Source: Deinandra increscens subsp. villosa
Lineage: Eukaryota; Streptophyta; Magnoliopsida; Asterales; Asteraceae
DNA length: 64,000 nt
Assembly: GCA_039602395.1 (NCBI GenBank)
Contig: JBCNJP010000012.1
Span: 25,052,396 to 25,116,395 of the forward strand
Direction: 5' to 3'
Every line of letters starts with the position of its first letter. The stretch's first letter is position 1. Below, one piece after another: positions 1 to 10,404 of this stretch. The position numbers were made by a program, and so were the translations under genes. The notes below the pieces were generated by a model. That model had not been told where the DNA came from. It saw only the letters and a program-made list of their open reading frames with translations, and made no database searches.

Positions 1-433
1 GCTACTGGCTAAACACCATTCTCATTAGTGTTTTGGGGCTGAAGCTGTGATCCCTACAGAGATGGTACTTCCTACAGCCAGAGTCAACTGCCAGGATCCT
101 GAAACCAACAGCCAGAATCTCTTTCAGAATCTCGAAACGGTTGAGGAGCTCAGAGATATGGCCAAAATCCGGATGGCATCCTATCAACAGCGGATAGCAA
201 AATCCTATAACAAGAACACCAGGCTAAGAAGATTCCAATTAGGTGACTTGGTCTTGAGGAAGGCTTTCCAGAATACTACCAATCCTGCTGATGGGAAGTT
301 AGCACCCAAGTGGGAGGGCTCCTACCTTATAGATTCTGAAGAAGGAAAGGGGGCATACCGTTTGGTAAATATGGAAGGAGAACCTCTGCCAAGAGCTTGG
401 AATGTCGTCCACCTTAAAGCTTATTTCATGTAA
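1..433 (+). pseudogene. Element A: 3' end of pol (integrase C-terminus), broken
   Basis: This is the last part of a Tat-type integrase; the rest lies left of the window. The readable frame from 47 has the motifs AYQQRIAKSYN, FQLGDLVLRKAFQNTTNP and GKLAPKWEGSYLIDSE and ends with HLKAYFM and a stop at 433. The same tail closes pol in the intact element D at 52959 and in E3 at 12367. An in-frame TAA near position 10 and one extra T near 34 break the frame upstream. Integrase normally inserts the element cDNA into the chromosome, but this copy cannot make it. No chromodomain follows, as expected for the Tat group. Confidence 0.85.
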
Positions 434-1043
434 GAATCCCATTGGAGTCCTCTTTGAATCCCAAGGATCCTCACTGTTAAAATATTACAAGGTATGTATA
501 CTAATCTGATTCAAATACCCTCCTTATTAATTTTATTACATGATACTAACTTAAGCATCGGAGTGGTACTGTTAGCTAAGCTAACACCCACCCCTCACCA
601 AGTGTTGAGTGTTTTGCAAATTTCGAGAATCCTAAGTATTTTGGGTATATCCCCAGTTAGAGGCTGATCACCTCTCAACGTTTAAGGTATCCTGCATACC
701 TCCTAAGGTTTGAGAGGATATCACCTCTCCTACGTTTGGGTAATCGCCAGTAGCGCACGACCCTTGCAAGGAGCGCACGTTGTTCACCGGTATGCTCAAA
801 GTGGACGGACCAGTCCATCTTAAGGGGTGGCTGACAATCTTGTCACTGTAGGCTACTATGTGGATTCTCAAGGTTTTTAACACTTACGTGTTAACTAAGG
901 TTTAAAACGTCTTCACCTTGTCTACGAATCGCCAGGAGCGCTCGTTATTCGCTGTTGGGCGGATCCTCAAGTAATAGCAGACGTGCTATCCTCATGAATT
1001 ATCTAAGGTTTTGGCATTTTCATGTCACTTACGTATGGGTATA

Positions 1044-1318
1044 TCCCCAGTTGGCTTAGTCCCAAGTGTATCAGGCTTGTCCCCAGAATTGGCTTAGTCC
1101 CAAGTTTATCGGGCTTGTCCCCAGAATTGGCTTAGTCCCAAGTTTATCGGGCTTGTCACCAGAATTGGCTTAGTCCTAAGTTTATCGGGCTTGTCCCCAG
1201 AATTGGCTTAGTCCCAAGTTTATCGGACTTGTCCCCAAAATTGGCTTAGTCCCAAGTTTATCGGGTTTGTCCCCAGAATTGGCTTAGTCCCAAGCATCCC
1301 GGGTTTATCCCCAGTTTA
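1044..1318 (+). repeat. 38-bp tandem repeat in the element A 3' UTR
   Basis: About seven copies of a 38-bp unit are seen. Each contains CTTGTCCCCAGAATTGG and CTTAGTCCCAAGTTTATC with a few substitutions. Tat retrotransposons are known to carry hypervariable 3' UTR tandem repeats that can seed satellite DNA. The unit differs from the short unit at the same place in B2 and B3. Confidence 0.9.
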
Positions 1319-1709
1319 ACTCAATTTCGAAACTACTATGATTTTACCACAGGTATCCTCAAGGATGCTGAAAGAGGATTCTAGAAGCTATCTAAATGCG
1401 CCTAAGGTAAAACATACTTAAGGGACTGTTCAGGTAATGTACTTCAAATTATTACATTTTATCATGCTGAATTATGTCATGGTTTGTCAACTTACATATT
1501 TAACTTAAAGCACTTTTACTACCTTAAAATTCCTGAGGAACCTGATGGGGTTCTCACTTAAATATTTCAAATTTTTTCATGAACAAAATCAAAAACAAGG
1601 GGAAAACACACCATGATAAAGAAGTCGGATACTAGTAACCATGCAGGAAATTCAAAAGGGGCAACTCCAGCTTCTCAGCACCCCCAAGCTTCTCCATAGT
1701 TCCTTTCCA

Positions 1710-1800
1710 GGTAGTTGCACCCAAGCCTTAGCAGTGAAGCCTTCAGCATCTGCTTCATTGGCTTTGATCGCGGAAGAAAATCAAAAAGAAAAGGGAGGCA
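1710..1800 (-). pseudogene. Element A: remnant of the antisense gene
   Basis: Read on the minus strand, a short stretch resembles the last exon of the E3 antisense gene, around its motif AQAEGFTPESWPV. Here it reads roughly EADAEGFTAKAW. Exons further upstream are not recognisable, so most of the gene has been deleted. The call rests on this short similarity and the correct position before the 3' LTR. Confidence 0.4.
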
Positions 1801-1987
1801 GCTGACCTAGACAAAAAGAGAAATCAAGAAGGTTCCGAGGTAACCCAGGGTTATTTATGGAGAAGTCTAATGAGAAGCTACGTCGCTATACCATCAGGAG
1901 CTAACGAGTCACCTCCATAATTATTTCAAGAGTTTGAATTTTCACAGCCGTCTTCATGGTCGACAACTGTCAAAATTCAGGAGCAAT

Positions 1988-2849
1988 TGTTTGGGCTGAT
2001 ATTTCGGATCCTTGGCGGAAGCTCAAGTGGTACAGTATCCTCAGGCAGGTTGAGAATCCTGACAAGCTCGGGAATCCTGAATTACAGTTATCGACTAACC
2101 GCTATGTTGTTCCTCATATTTATTTGCTTGCAGGTAAAGAAAACGTGTAAAACAAGCCTAAAGACTCGGACAAATACTATAGAACGTGGACTAAGTGGTC
2201 CACAACGTTCATATTGACTTAGTTGAGAGAATCCCAAAAATATAGGACAGTTGGTTATTTTATTTCAGGATCCTTGCCGGAAGCTCAAGTGGTTCAGTAT
2301 CCTGACAGGTTCGGTATCCTGAAATGCAGTTATTGACTAACCGATTCAATTGTCCACGTGTCCTAATTAATTGCAGGCTTAAAGGGACGTGTAAATGAAG
2401 GCTAAAGACCAGGTCAAGCATTAAAGAACGTGCCATAACTGACTCCCAACGTTCACAAAGACTTGGTAGAAGAATCCCTTATTTTTAGCCCTTTCAGTTA
2501 TTGACTTGTAACTATATATATCAGCCTTGTGATCGATGATAGGGACGAGATACCACACACACTCACCGAATACTCTTTGTAACACATAGATTTTGATCAC
2601 AATAGCTCAACACTTGTAATTCTTCGTTTCGTTATCAATAAAAGTGATAGGCAGCAGGCTCTTCAGGCCGGCTCCCGAGGTTTTTTGCCAGGATTCCTAG
2701 AGGCAACTCGAAGGATTCTGGATTTTCCCTCGTTACATCATTGTGTCAACATTCATACTTTGTTATTTCATCATTTTGATAATCAAGCACACTACCTCAC
2801 ATTCTAAGTTTGGAATACGAAATTCCTTTGTGAATTTTTGACCAAAACA
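1988..2849 (+). mobile_element. Element A: 3' LTR
   Basis: The LTR starts TGTTTGGGCTGA after a polypurine-like tract and ends ACCAAAACA. It contains an internal duplication: two blocks starting GGATCCTTG.CGGAAGCTC lie about 265 bp apart. It has a TATA-like run near 2512-2521 and AATAAA near 2637. The same LTR, including the duplication, is present in reverse at 22801-23343. I read that as the 5' LTR of the same element. Confidence 0.85.
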
Positions 2850-3395
2850 GCACCGATAACACACGTTGCCTCTTTATTACCAAACAAAATATTCCGAGTA
2901 TAATTGATTGCCACTTGATTGCTAAGTGGTAGTGTGAATATATGTGATCGAGAGTGAGAAAAATAAAGCATTTGCCGCGTTTAAATACATTGAAAATCCT
3001 AACTAATAGTCTGAGATTTCAGGGATCTTCTTCCAACGACTCTTGGTTGTTGCTTTGAGCGAGTTTGGCGGCGGGTTTTCCATTCCGCATGTGTTTCTCA
3101 CTTTGACTAAGTCTCCCTGACCATTATTCAATCTTCTGCACTTGGCTTATCGATCAAACAAAGTCAAGAACAAATTGTTAGTGTCAATGCCCTAGCATGC
3201 TGGGTTACTGTGCATGCTGGGGTTAAATAATATAAATATGCAGTCCCTGGATGTACAGCATCCTGGGGGTATAATAAACAATAATCTATAGTAACGATCA
3301 GCTACAAGTATAGCCCATGGATATCTGTCATCCAGGGGCTTGAACCTGTTAAAGAACACTAGTAACATTATTAGCGCGAAATCCAGGGTATAACA
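2850..3395 (-). mobile_element. Element B2: first half of the 5' LTR, inverted
   Basis: The reverse complement begins TGTTATACCCTGGATTTCGC at 3395 and follows the B-type LTR (compare 62875 onward) to GTGTTATCGGTGC at 2850. It stops exactly where element A ends. The rest of the same LTR starts at 23344. The TSD of A is GGTGC here (reverse strand of 2850-2854) and GTTGC at 23344-23348, one base different. Confidence 0.8.
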
Positions 3396-3883
3396 GGAAG
3401 CACGTGTGGAAAAAGAGACCCACCACCAAACTTGGTCAAATAACGGCCATAAGTCGTTGGAAGGAGATCCTTGGAATCTCACAATATTAGTTAGGCACAT
3501 CTATGTATTTAAACACGGCATAGGTTTCATTTTACACAATCTCGATCACTTGTACTCACACTACCACTTAGCAAGCAAGCCGAAAACACTTGTACTCGAA
3601 TTATTTTACATGGAAATAAACGGGAAACGTGTGTTATCGTTGCCAAGGGGTTTTTATGCCGGCGGCCTTTGGAGACATCCAAGGGTTAAGAGCTTTTCCT
3701 CCTTATAAATCTCGTTGTTGTTAGTTGCATCCAAGGAAGTTACTATTTGTGTTTCCATTTAGCCTATTCAAACCTTTGAATTTTGATAAGTAAATTTAAT
3801 TTCATAATCTGAACATCCAGGGCACCTTACCTCACAAATGAATTTGTTTACTGAATTTATCTTTATAATTTTTAGCAAAAACA
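3396..3883 (+). mobile_element. Element B1: second half of an LTR
   Basis: This is a B-type LTR from its middle to its end (AGCAAAAACA). It has a TATA-like TATTTAAACACGG near 3507, an AATAAA near 3616 and the conserved hairpin region near 3626-3700. Its first five bases, GGAAG, are the reverse complement of CTTCC that follows B2 at 63622. The missing first half is at 63622-63942 in reverse. B2 therefore interrupted this LTR. Confidence 0.8.
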
Positions 3884-3906
3884 ATTTGGCGCCCACCATG
3901 GGGGCA
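3884..3906 (+). other. Element B1: degenerate tRNA primer binding site
   Basis: After the LTR come a short ATT spacer and TGGCGCCCACCATGGGGGC. This is one substitution and one inserted base away from the intact site of element D at 47195. Confidence 0.7.
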
Positions 3907-3979
3907 ATTGGTGTCAATATTTTTCCAAACTCTTGTTAGATTTATTTTTAACTTGACTTTTACAAAAATCTATCAGAAA

Positions 3980-5663
3980 ATGGCAACACAACCAACTACC
4001 TCGAATACGACTACCCCTGCGAGCACTTCTAGCACAACCAGCACTATCCTTCCTCCTCCACCGCCACGGGTCACCACATCAACAACCACTACCGTGAACC
4101 GCAACACTAGCAGGGCTACCAATCAGGGTGTCACATGATCGACACGTGGCGGAGAGATCCCAATATTGGTCTCTAATGATGAGCTCCTTACCATGTTCAT
4201 AAAGGTACAGCAGTACATGGAGCAACAGCAGAAAGTGAATCAGGATATGTTTGGAGAGGTAGCCGGGTTAAGGTCAGAGCGGAACAGGGTGGATCATACA
4301 CCCGTGTCTCCTATCCAGGCCAGAAGGCTACAATACAACAGTCCTAGGAATGGATCTAGTCTAGCGGATGACATTCAAATCGTAGATCCAAGGCCTGCAT
4401 TTGCTACTGCTTACACTACCTTGGCTGACAAACCCAGGATGTCTACATTCAGGGAATCTGCCGTGAATCCTGGGGGCACCACTATCCAGGATGCTGGTAA
4501 CAACCTTGGGACTCCTAATCTTAATGCTCATACTAATGAATCTGTGCAGGATGCATGTCTTAGCCCAGCAGTGGAAAGGGAGCTCAAAAAATTGAAAGAG
4601 AGGATCTTGAGTGTTCCTGGAGTGGTCCAACCTATCCCTGAAGTAGCACCATCGAGTTATCGACTTTCAAGGTTTGCTTCCCCAATATGTGAAGTGGAAA
4701 TACCCAAGAGGTTCCAGACTCCCAGTAACTGTACGATGGCACAACCAATCCGGAGGAATACGTGGCTCAGTATATGGAGAGGATGGAGGTGACCGAGGAT
4801 TGTCCAAATAGTGTGCATACCATGAAGACTTTGGCCATGTGACCGAGGATTGCATAGCCATATGTAAAGAGATCAGTTACCTGTTGAGCAAAGGCTTCTT
4901 GAAGGAGCTCCTGCGGAGAAAGAAAGACAAATCCAAGGACGCTGACCAGCCTGCAAAATCCATGGGTGCTGACCAAACCCAGGATACAGACAGATCACGT
5001 GGACATCCTAAGTACGCAGCGTCCCCTTCCCCGGATGCAAAGGTAATTTATTTTATTTCTTGTGGATCTGATATATTTGGTACTTCTTATTTTGCAGCTA
5101 AAAGGCACGCAATGGAGACCAAGTCAGACGTACCCAGGAAGTCAGATAAAGCCTCAGTACAAGCAGATCTGAAAGATGTTACCTTCGGTGAAGATGAAAG
5201 GTGCAACGTCCTGGACCCTCATCATGATGGGCTTGTGATTATGCTCTACATAGCCAATCACTTCGTGAAAATGATCCTGATTGACGGGGGAAGTTCTGTC
5301 AACATCATTCAACTAGAAACATTGACGAAGATGGGGATACCCTAGGATGAAGTCATTGCCAAATCCATGGTCCTTGTAGGTTTCAGTGGCGAAACCAAGA
5401 ACACCCTGGGAGAGGTGAAGCTTCCGGTTTATGTTGAGGGGGTAAACTTGATGAAACGCTTTTGTTTCATGGATGCTCCGTCCGGATATAACATCATCAT
5501 GGGCAGACCATGGATTCATGACATGAAGGCTATCCCCTCAACCTATCATCAGTGTGTCAAACTGCCAACACCCTAGGGAGTGGTCACCATCCACAACGAT
5601 CAACAGGAGGCTAAAGACTGCTACACTTCATCTATGAATATTTTAGTAAAATCCCGTCAAGGA
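3980..5663 (+). pseudogene. Element B1: gag-protease, broken
   Basis: The frame starts ATG GCA ACA CAA, as in B2 and B3. The gag N-terminus is proline/threonine-rich, followed by a coiled-coil-like segment (TMFIKVQQYMEQQQKV). A TGA at 4136 interrupts it. Most of the capsid part is deleted near 4790, so the sequence jumps to the CHHC zinc knuckle CAYHEDFGHVTEDC. The protease motif LIDGGSSVNII is present near 5280. A TAG at 5343-5345 (from CAG in other copies) and a TAG at 5574-5576 break the frame again. Gag would form the particle and the protease would cut the polyprotein; this copy is dead. Confidence 0.88.
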
Positions 5664-5672
5664 TAGCAATTA
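5664..5672 (+). promoter_or_regulatory. Element B1: TAG-CAA-TTA readthrough site
   Basis: The stop separating gag-protease from pol is followed by CAATTA, the CAR-YYA context that makes UAG leaky in tobamoviruses. The same nine bases stand at this junction in C, B2 and D although the surroundings have decayed. Confidence 0.7.
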
Positions 5673-6737
5673 AAGAAGAAGGCCAGGGACGTCCTAGAGT
5701 CAAGGGAGCAGGATGTTAAACAAGTGGTCCTAGATCCCTTGCATCTTAGGAAAAAAGTATCAATCGGCACAAACATCCCTGACCCCATTAAAAAGAGTTG
5801 GTAGAATTCCTCAGATCCAGAATGTCAACATTTGCATGGAATACTGAAGACATGACGCGAATATCCAAAGATGTTATAACCCATAAACTTGGTATTGATC
5901 CTTCTTACAGACCCGTGCATTAAAAGAGAAGAAAGTATGCTCCTGAGAAGTATGTGATAATTCAAGAGGAGGTGGACCGTCTATTGAAGAACAAGATGAT
6001 CAGGGAAGTTAAGTTTCCAAGATGGTTGGCCAACGTGGTAGTAGTGGAGAAGAAAAATGGAAAATGAAGGGTCTGTGTGGATTATACAGACCTGAACCGT
6101 GCATGTCCTAAAGACCCTTTTCCCTTGCCACACATTGACTCCATGGTAGATGTAACAGCAGGTCATGAAATGTTAACATTAATGGATGCCACCTCAGGAT
6201 TTCAACAAATTCAAATGGAGTTGAGCGATCAGGAGGTTACGGCGTTCATTATACCTATAGGTATTTAGTATTTACTGCTATATTGTTATGCCCTTTGGAT
6301 TGAAAAATGCAGGGGCAGCCTATCAAAGATTGGTGAATATGATGTTCAAAGAAAAGCTGGGAGAAACTATGGAGGTGTATATAGATGATATGGTGGTAAA
6401 GTCCCTGAATGTCAGCACTCATGTCCAAGATGTTAAAAATTCTTTTGACATTTTCGACAAGTACAATATGAAGCTGAATCCGGAGAAGTCTCATTTTGGA
6501 GTGGGTGCTGGCAAATTTCTGGGTTACATGGTGACCAAAAGAGGAATCAAAGCTAGTCCAGAACAAATTCATGCAATCGTGAACCTCAAGTCACCCGAAT
6601 CAAACAAGGATGTACAAAGGCTGACATGCCGGGTTACAGCCTTGAACAGGTTTATTTACAAATCCTCGGAGAGATGTCGAGATTTCTATGACATCCTAAG
6701 GAAGAACAAGAAATTTGAATGGACATCCCAGCATGCT
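5673..6737 (+). pseudogene. Element B1: pol fragment (reverse transcriptase), truncated
   Basis: This is an RT of the Ty3/gypsy type. It shows DYTDLNRACPKDPFPLPHID, MDATSGFQQIQME, MPFGLKNAGAAYQRLVN and the catalytic YIDDMVVKS near 6385. Stops at about 5922, 6067 and 6267 and small frame breaks disable it. Homology ends near 6737, inside the RT connection region after FEWTSQH; RNase H and integrase are missing. A different sequence follows directly, so the element was cut by a later insertion or rearrangement. Confidence 0.88.
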
Positions 6738-6887
6738 TTAAATCAGATGATTAGACGTCTTTAAGAGTAGTAATCCACCAGGGAAAGTAAGATTTCCATT
6801 AACAGGGTTCTATTTAGCTAAGTAGAACATGTTAAGGATGGTAATCAGTAAGGTCACAAGAGTTGTCAAGTATTAAGTGGGGGCTTC
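6738..6887. other. Unassigned non-coding stretch before an LTR
   Basis: No frame or family is recognisable. It ends with AAGTGGGGGCTTC, which could be a polypurine tract, so this may be the 3' UTR of the element whose LTR follows. Confidence 0.35.
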
Positions 6888-7558
6888 TGAAATAGGGAGT
6901 TTTATAGTGTTTTTCCTGAAGTGTCGGCAAAGCAAGAATGAAAGACCACTGTCATGTGAGGATCAAACAACACTATTCCCCGAGATGGTACTTGAGACGA
7001 GAAGTGACAAAAAGATACATTAGGACAAGTTCTTAATGTGAGGCGAAGATGATAAGGTTATAGAAGGTTATTCTATTCACGGGGTTTATAGAATGATAGG
7101 GTAGATGTAATCTACTAAGTATATGGATGATTATGTGTAAACCTATGATACTTTATGCTTAATTTGTCTGTTTGCAGAAATGGTTTGATTGACCCAAATA
7201 GTATGTGTTCGAAAGGTAAAGTTTTCAAAACTTAGAACTCACCAGCGTAAGCTGACTTGTTAAGTTATGTATGTCAGATGAAGCTCGAACTTCGGACCGT
7301 AAGGGTAAGGCTCAGATGTGAGTGAGAGTTAGAGGGAATACACTATCAAGAGGATATCAACTATCAAGAGAAGATATTTTGAAGACTGGCATAGATATAT
7401 AGTTATCTTTTGTAATTGTCTCTCTTACGATGTAATACTTGGCATATCAATAAAAGTTTTAATTTCCGCAGCTTGAGTTATCTCTGTTGTACCTTGTGTT
7501 CATGAGTAAATCCGATGCGTGACCGCTCCTAGGGCCAAGTCTGGGAGTGGACGTCACA
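6888..7558 (+). mobile_element. Putative LTR of an unclassified retrotransposon
   Basis: The stretch starts TGAAATAGGGAG after a purine-rich tract and ends GACGTCACA. It has an ATATATAG run near 7398 and CAATAAAAG near 7449 as a possible poly(A) signal. The ending (CCGATGCGTGACC, GTCTGGGAGTGG, CGTCACA) recalls chromovirus-type LTRs from memory. No partner LTR or coding region is visible, so class and borders are uncertain. Confidence 0.4.
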
Positions 7559-9206
7559 AAAAGAAAGGAAAAAAGAGTTCTGACTATTCAATATTACATG
7601 ATTTGAACTTGGTTACTAATCCGTGGATTTTGGTCCGTGATAAATAGATATTTAATGGCAACTTATAGCAAGCAGCTTGGTTTAGCGCAGTCCCATGGGG
7701 AACAAGGCCATTATCAAGGTATGTAATGGGACATTTTAATTATTTTTGTTCCTTTTCTACCAAAAGACTCACCCAGGTGGGTGAGATAATTATAATCATA
7801 TTATAATGTTTTGATAAACAGATTCTTCTTATGATTATTTGAATATTTTTTGTCAAAGAACAATTTTTAAGTGATAGAAACTCATAATTCAAGGTTAAAA
7901 CAAAACAATTCTATATTTCTTCGATCACTTGTAATCATCTCTAATCCTTCATTTGTATTGTGTCAGGTGAAGTTGCCAATTTTTATGATTTTATGTGGTA
8001 CATTACATTTCTCGCTACTAAAGTTGTTTCTTAAATTGGTCCTTGCTTTGAATCATGTTAATTTGAGATGTAAATTTTGTATTCTGCAGTCTGCAGATTG
8101 AAGGCTGTATTTTATGAATTTTGGCTTCCTTGAAGAAGTTACTGAAGTTGCACTTTCATTCACTGTAATTTGTTTCCTCCTCTTACCTTTCTATATCGAA
8201 GGTTAGATCAAATTCAATTACCTTATTATATTGTGACTGTTGTTTTGTATGTTCATGCTCTTATAAGAGTTTTTAGTTTTTGTTTGACTATAATTTTTGC
8301 TATTCGTCCATGACTGGTTTATTATTTCTTGGTACTTTTGTGCTGCAGGTTGTAGGTGTGGAGCCTCTTTGAAGTTTTTGGAGCACATTTGGTCCTTAGG
8401 TATTTTGACTTTTTTTTTTATTTGTGCAGCTTCATAATGATATGTTTACATTGAAATATGTAGGAGGTGGTTATTTATTGTTGTTTATATTCATTTGTTA
8501 TTTTTAAAAACATGTTTACTCAGAACACTGTTATGGTATGATATATTTGGTTGGATTACTAACCATTAACTGATGAAACATACCAAAACATAAAAGTTTA
8601 TGATATATTTTAATCTTTAATTTGTTCTTTTTAAAGATATACATCCATGTTAACGGATTATAGATTAAAATGTTTAGGTAGACTATCTTTTTTCAAACAT
8701 GTTTAATCAGTAGTAGGCTATTTTTTAATCTTATTTGTGATCTTTTTTTGTTTATACCCCAAATGGATGCCCATGTGCATATTTTAAAACTGTTCTGGTG
8801 CATGGGTTTTTAACAGGGACAATAAGTTAAATTTTATATTTTGGTCTTGATTTGACATGAAGCTATTATTCTTTTTAATATGAATTGGTTGTTGTATTTT
8901 ATTTTTTTATTAGTTTGGTTTTGGTTGAAATATTTTTATTAGTTGTTTGTTATTTTTATCCATTTTGCTGATTTTGGGTGGTCTCAGATCTCTGTAGGTA
9001 TATTTATTTTCCCTTTTACGGTATGTTTCATTGTTTTACAAGTTTAGTAGTGTGTGATATGGTTGTTGATATATAGTCTTAATTCTCCGTTCACATCTAA
9101 TTTTGCCTCTGTTATGATTTATGTTCCTCTGTTGTAGTTTTTATGGTGTATGCCATATTTGGTACAATGCTTTTTGAACCAGAATATGCTAATATGGAAT
9201 TTCTAC
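7559..9206. other. T-rich non-coding DNA, origin unknown
   Basis: I see no coding region of useful length and no element ends. Several spots look like splice sites (CAAGGTATGT at 7715, GTGTCAGGTG near 7962, TGCAG near 8089 and 8347), with long T-rich stretches between them. It could be an intron-rich remnant of a host gene or of an unrecognised element. The N gap cuts it off on the right. Confidence 0.4.
7655..7718 (+). other. Possible short coding exon
   Basis: An ATG opens 21 codons (MATYSKQLGLAQ...) and the frame reaches CAAG followed by GTATGT, a good plant 5' splice site. A possible next exon begins after TGTGTCAG near 7965. I do not recognise the peptide. This could be a host or captured gene fragment, or chance. 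Confidence 0.2.
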
Positions 9207-9706
9207 NNNNNNNNNNNNNNNNNNNNNNNNNNNNNNNNNNNNNNNNNNNNNNNNNNNNNNNNNNNNNNNNNNNNNNNNNNNNNNNNNNNNNNNNNNNNNN
9301 NNNNNNNNNNNNNNNNNNNNNNNNNNNNNNNNNNNNNNNNNNNNNNNNNNNNNNNNNNNNNNNNNNNNNNNNNNNNNNNNNNNNNNNNNNNNNNNNNNNN
9401 NNNNNNNNNNNNNNNNNNNNNNNNNNNNNNNNNNNNNNNNNNNNNNNNNNNNNNNNNNNNNNNNNNNNNNNNNNNNNNNNNNNNNNNNNNNNNNNNNNNN
9501 NNNNNNNNNNNNNNNNNNNNNNNNNNNNNNNNNNNNNNNNNNNNNNNNNNNNNNNNNNNNNNNNNNNNNNNNNNNNNNNNNNNNNNNNNNNNNNNNNNNN
9601 NNNNNNNNNNNNNNNNNNNNNNNNNNNNNNNNNNNNNNNNNNNNNNNNNNNNNNNNNNNNNNNNNNNNNNNNNNNNNNNNNNNNNNNNNNNNNNNNNNNN
9701 NNNNNN
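9207..9706. other. Assembly gap of 500 N
   Basis: There are exactly 500 undetermined bases, a round number typical of scaffolding rather than measured size. Sequences on the two sides do not continue each other: B1-related and unknown DNA on the left, the end of a Copia-like element inside E3 on the right. Confidence 0.98.
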
Positions 9707-10042
9707 ATACAAAATTCAAAGTTTCAAATCTATATCTTGGATTCTCGAAGAGAAGTTTTGCGCCAAGATTAAATTAATTTTCAAATGAAAAGGAAAGCCG
9801 CGTTTCTGTCTTCTGAAATTGCAGGTTTCTGTGTGACAAAACTCAAGCATGGTGAAAGGGGGAGTATATTATATCTTTCACAAGTGGATCTTGAAGTTCA
9901 AAGTTTTTTTTTCAAGGATGATCCAGCCATGCAAGCTCTAATTCTGACAAGATTTCAAGTTGAAGATCGGATGCAGCAATGTTGAAGATTGAAGATTGAA
10001 GTTTAGTTAGAATATAGATACACTACACGTTAAGGGGGAGTT
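9707..10042 (+). other. 3' untranslated end of a Copia-like element
   Basis: This is non-coding DNA ending in TTAAGGGGGAGTT, a typical polypurine tract just before an LTR start. No integrase, RT or RNase H motif is left here; that part would lie beyond the gap. The GAAGATTGAAGATTGAAG run near 9983 is a short internal repeat. Confidence 0.5.
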
Positions 10043-10399
10043 TGTTAGAGCATATTCCTATGCTAACGTGTGTCTCGTGTATTGTATCTAATCTAGAGCG
10101 TCTGTGTGAGTCAGATAGTCATCTGGCCGGATCACATGATCCGCCGGACCAGTTGATACGGCGGACCAGATGGTCTGCTGGTGGTCCGCTGGCTTATGAC
10201 TAAGTGACTATAAATAGTTCCTGTTAGAGAGAGTTACCAGTTCTGTCATTTTACATATCTCTTAACTGTGTGTAACTGAGTGTGTTTTCTCTCTCTACTT
10301 GTAATCTCTAAGTGAATCAATAAAGCAAAGCTTTATTTACATCTTGTTGTTATCCAATTACCGAATCATGTTGTAGTAAGATCGTATCGTGGTTTATCA
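10043..10399 (+). mobile_element. 3' LTR of a Copia-like element inserted in E3 pol
   Basis: The 357-bp LTR starts TGTTAGAGCATATTCC and ends GTTTATCA. It has TATAAATAG near 10211 and AATAAAGC near 10319. Directly after it the pol frame of E3 resumes inside the RNase H region (VKTNYPVKCVL), so the element landed in E3. The copy of the target site on the other side is not in the window. The Copia assignment rests on LTR size and polypurine tract only. Confidence 0.65.
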
Positions 10400-10404
10400 A
10401 TTTA

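Larger units (their letters stand above)
434..1987. other. Element A: 3' untranslated region
   Basis: This is non-coding DNA between the pol stop and the 3' LTR. It holds paired GCGCACG-type motifs near 755-780, which also follow pol in the other Tat copies. It also holds a 38-bp tandem array and a remnant of the antisense gene. It ends in a weak polypurine tract before TGTTTGGG at 1988. The antisense gene seen in E3, B2, B3, C and D is mostly missing here. Confidence 0.7.

Noticed and set aside
1044..1318. A CRISPR-like array of short repeats
   Set aside because: The units are contiguous without unique spacers, in a plant retrotransposon 3' UTR.
3192..3708. Open frames of about 100 codons in B-type LTRs, also at 42801-43073 and 62806-63105
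   Set aside because: They lie within LTR U3/R sequence, differ between copies by frameshifts and show no protein family.
9143..9788. Long open frames across the N run
   Set aside because: They consist almost entirely of undetermined bases; the few real codons at the ends show no protein.
10043..10399. Pairing the LTR at 6888-7558 with the LTR at 10043-10399 as one element
   Set aside because: The two LTRs differ in length, ends and sequence, and the gap between them appears to join unrelated contigs.
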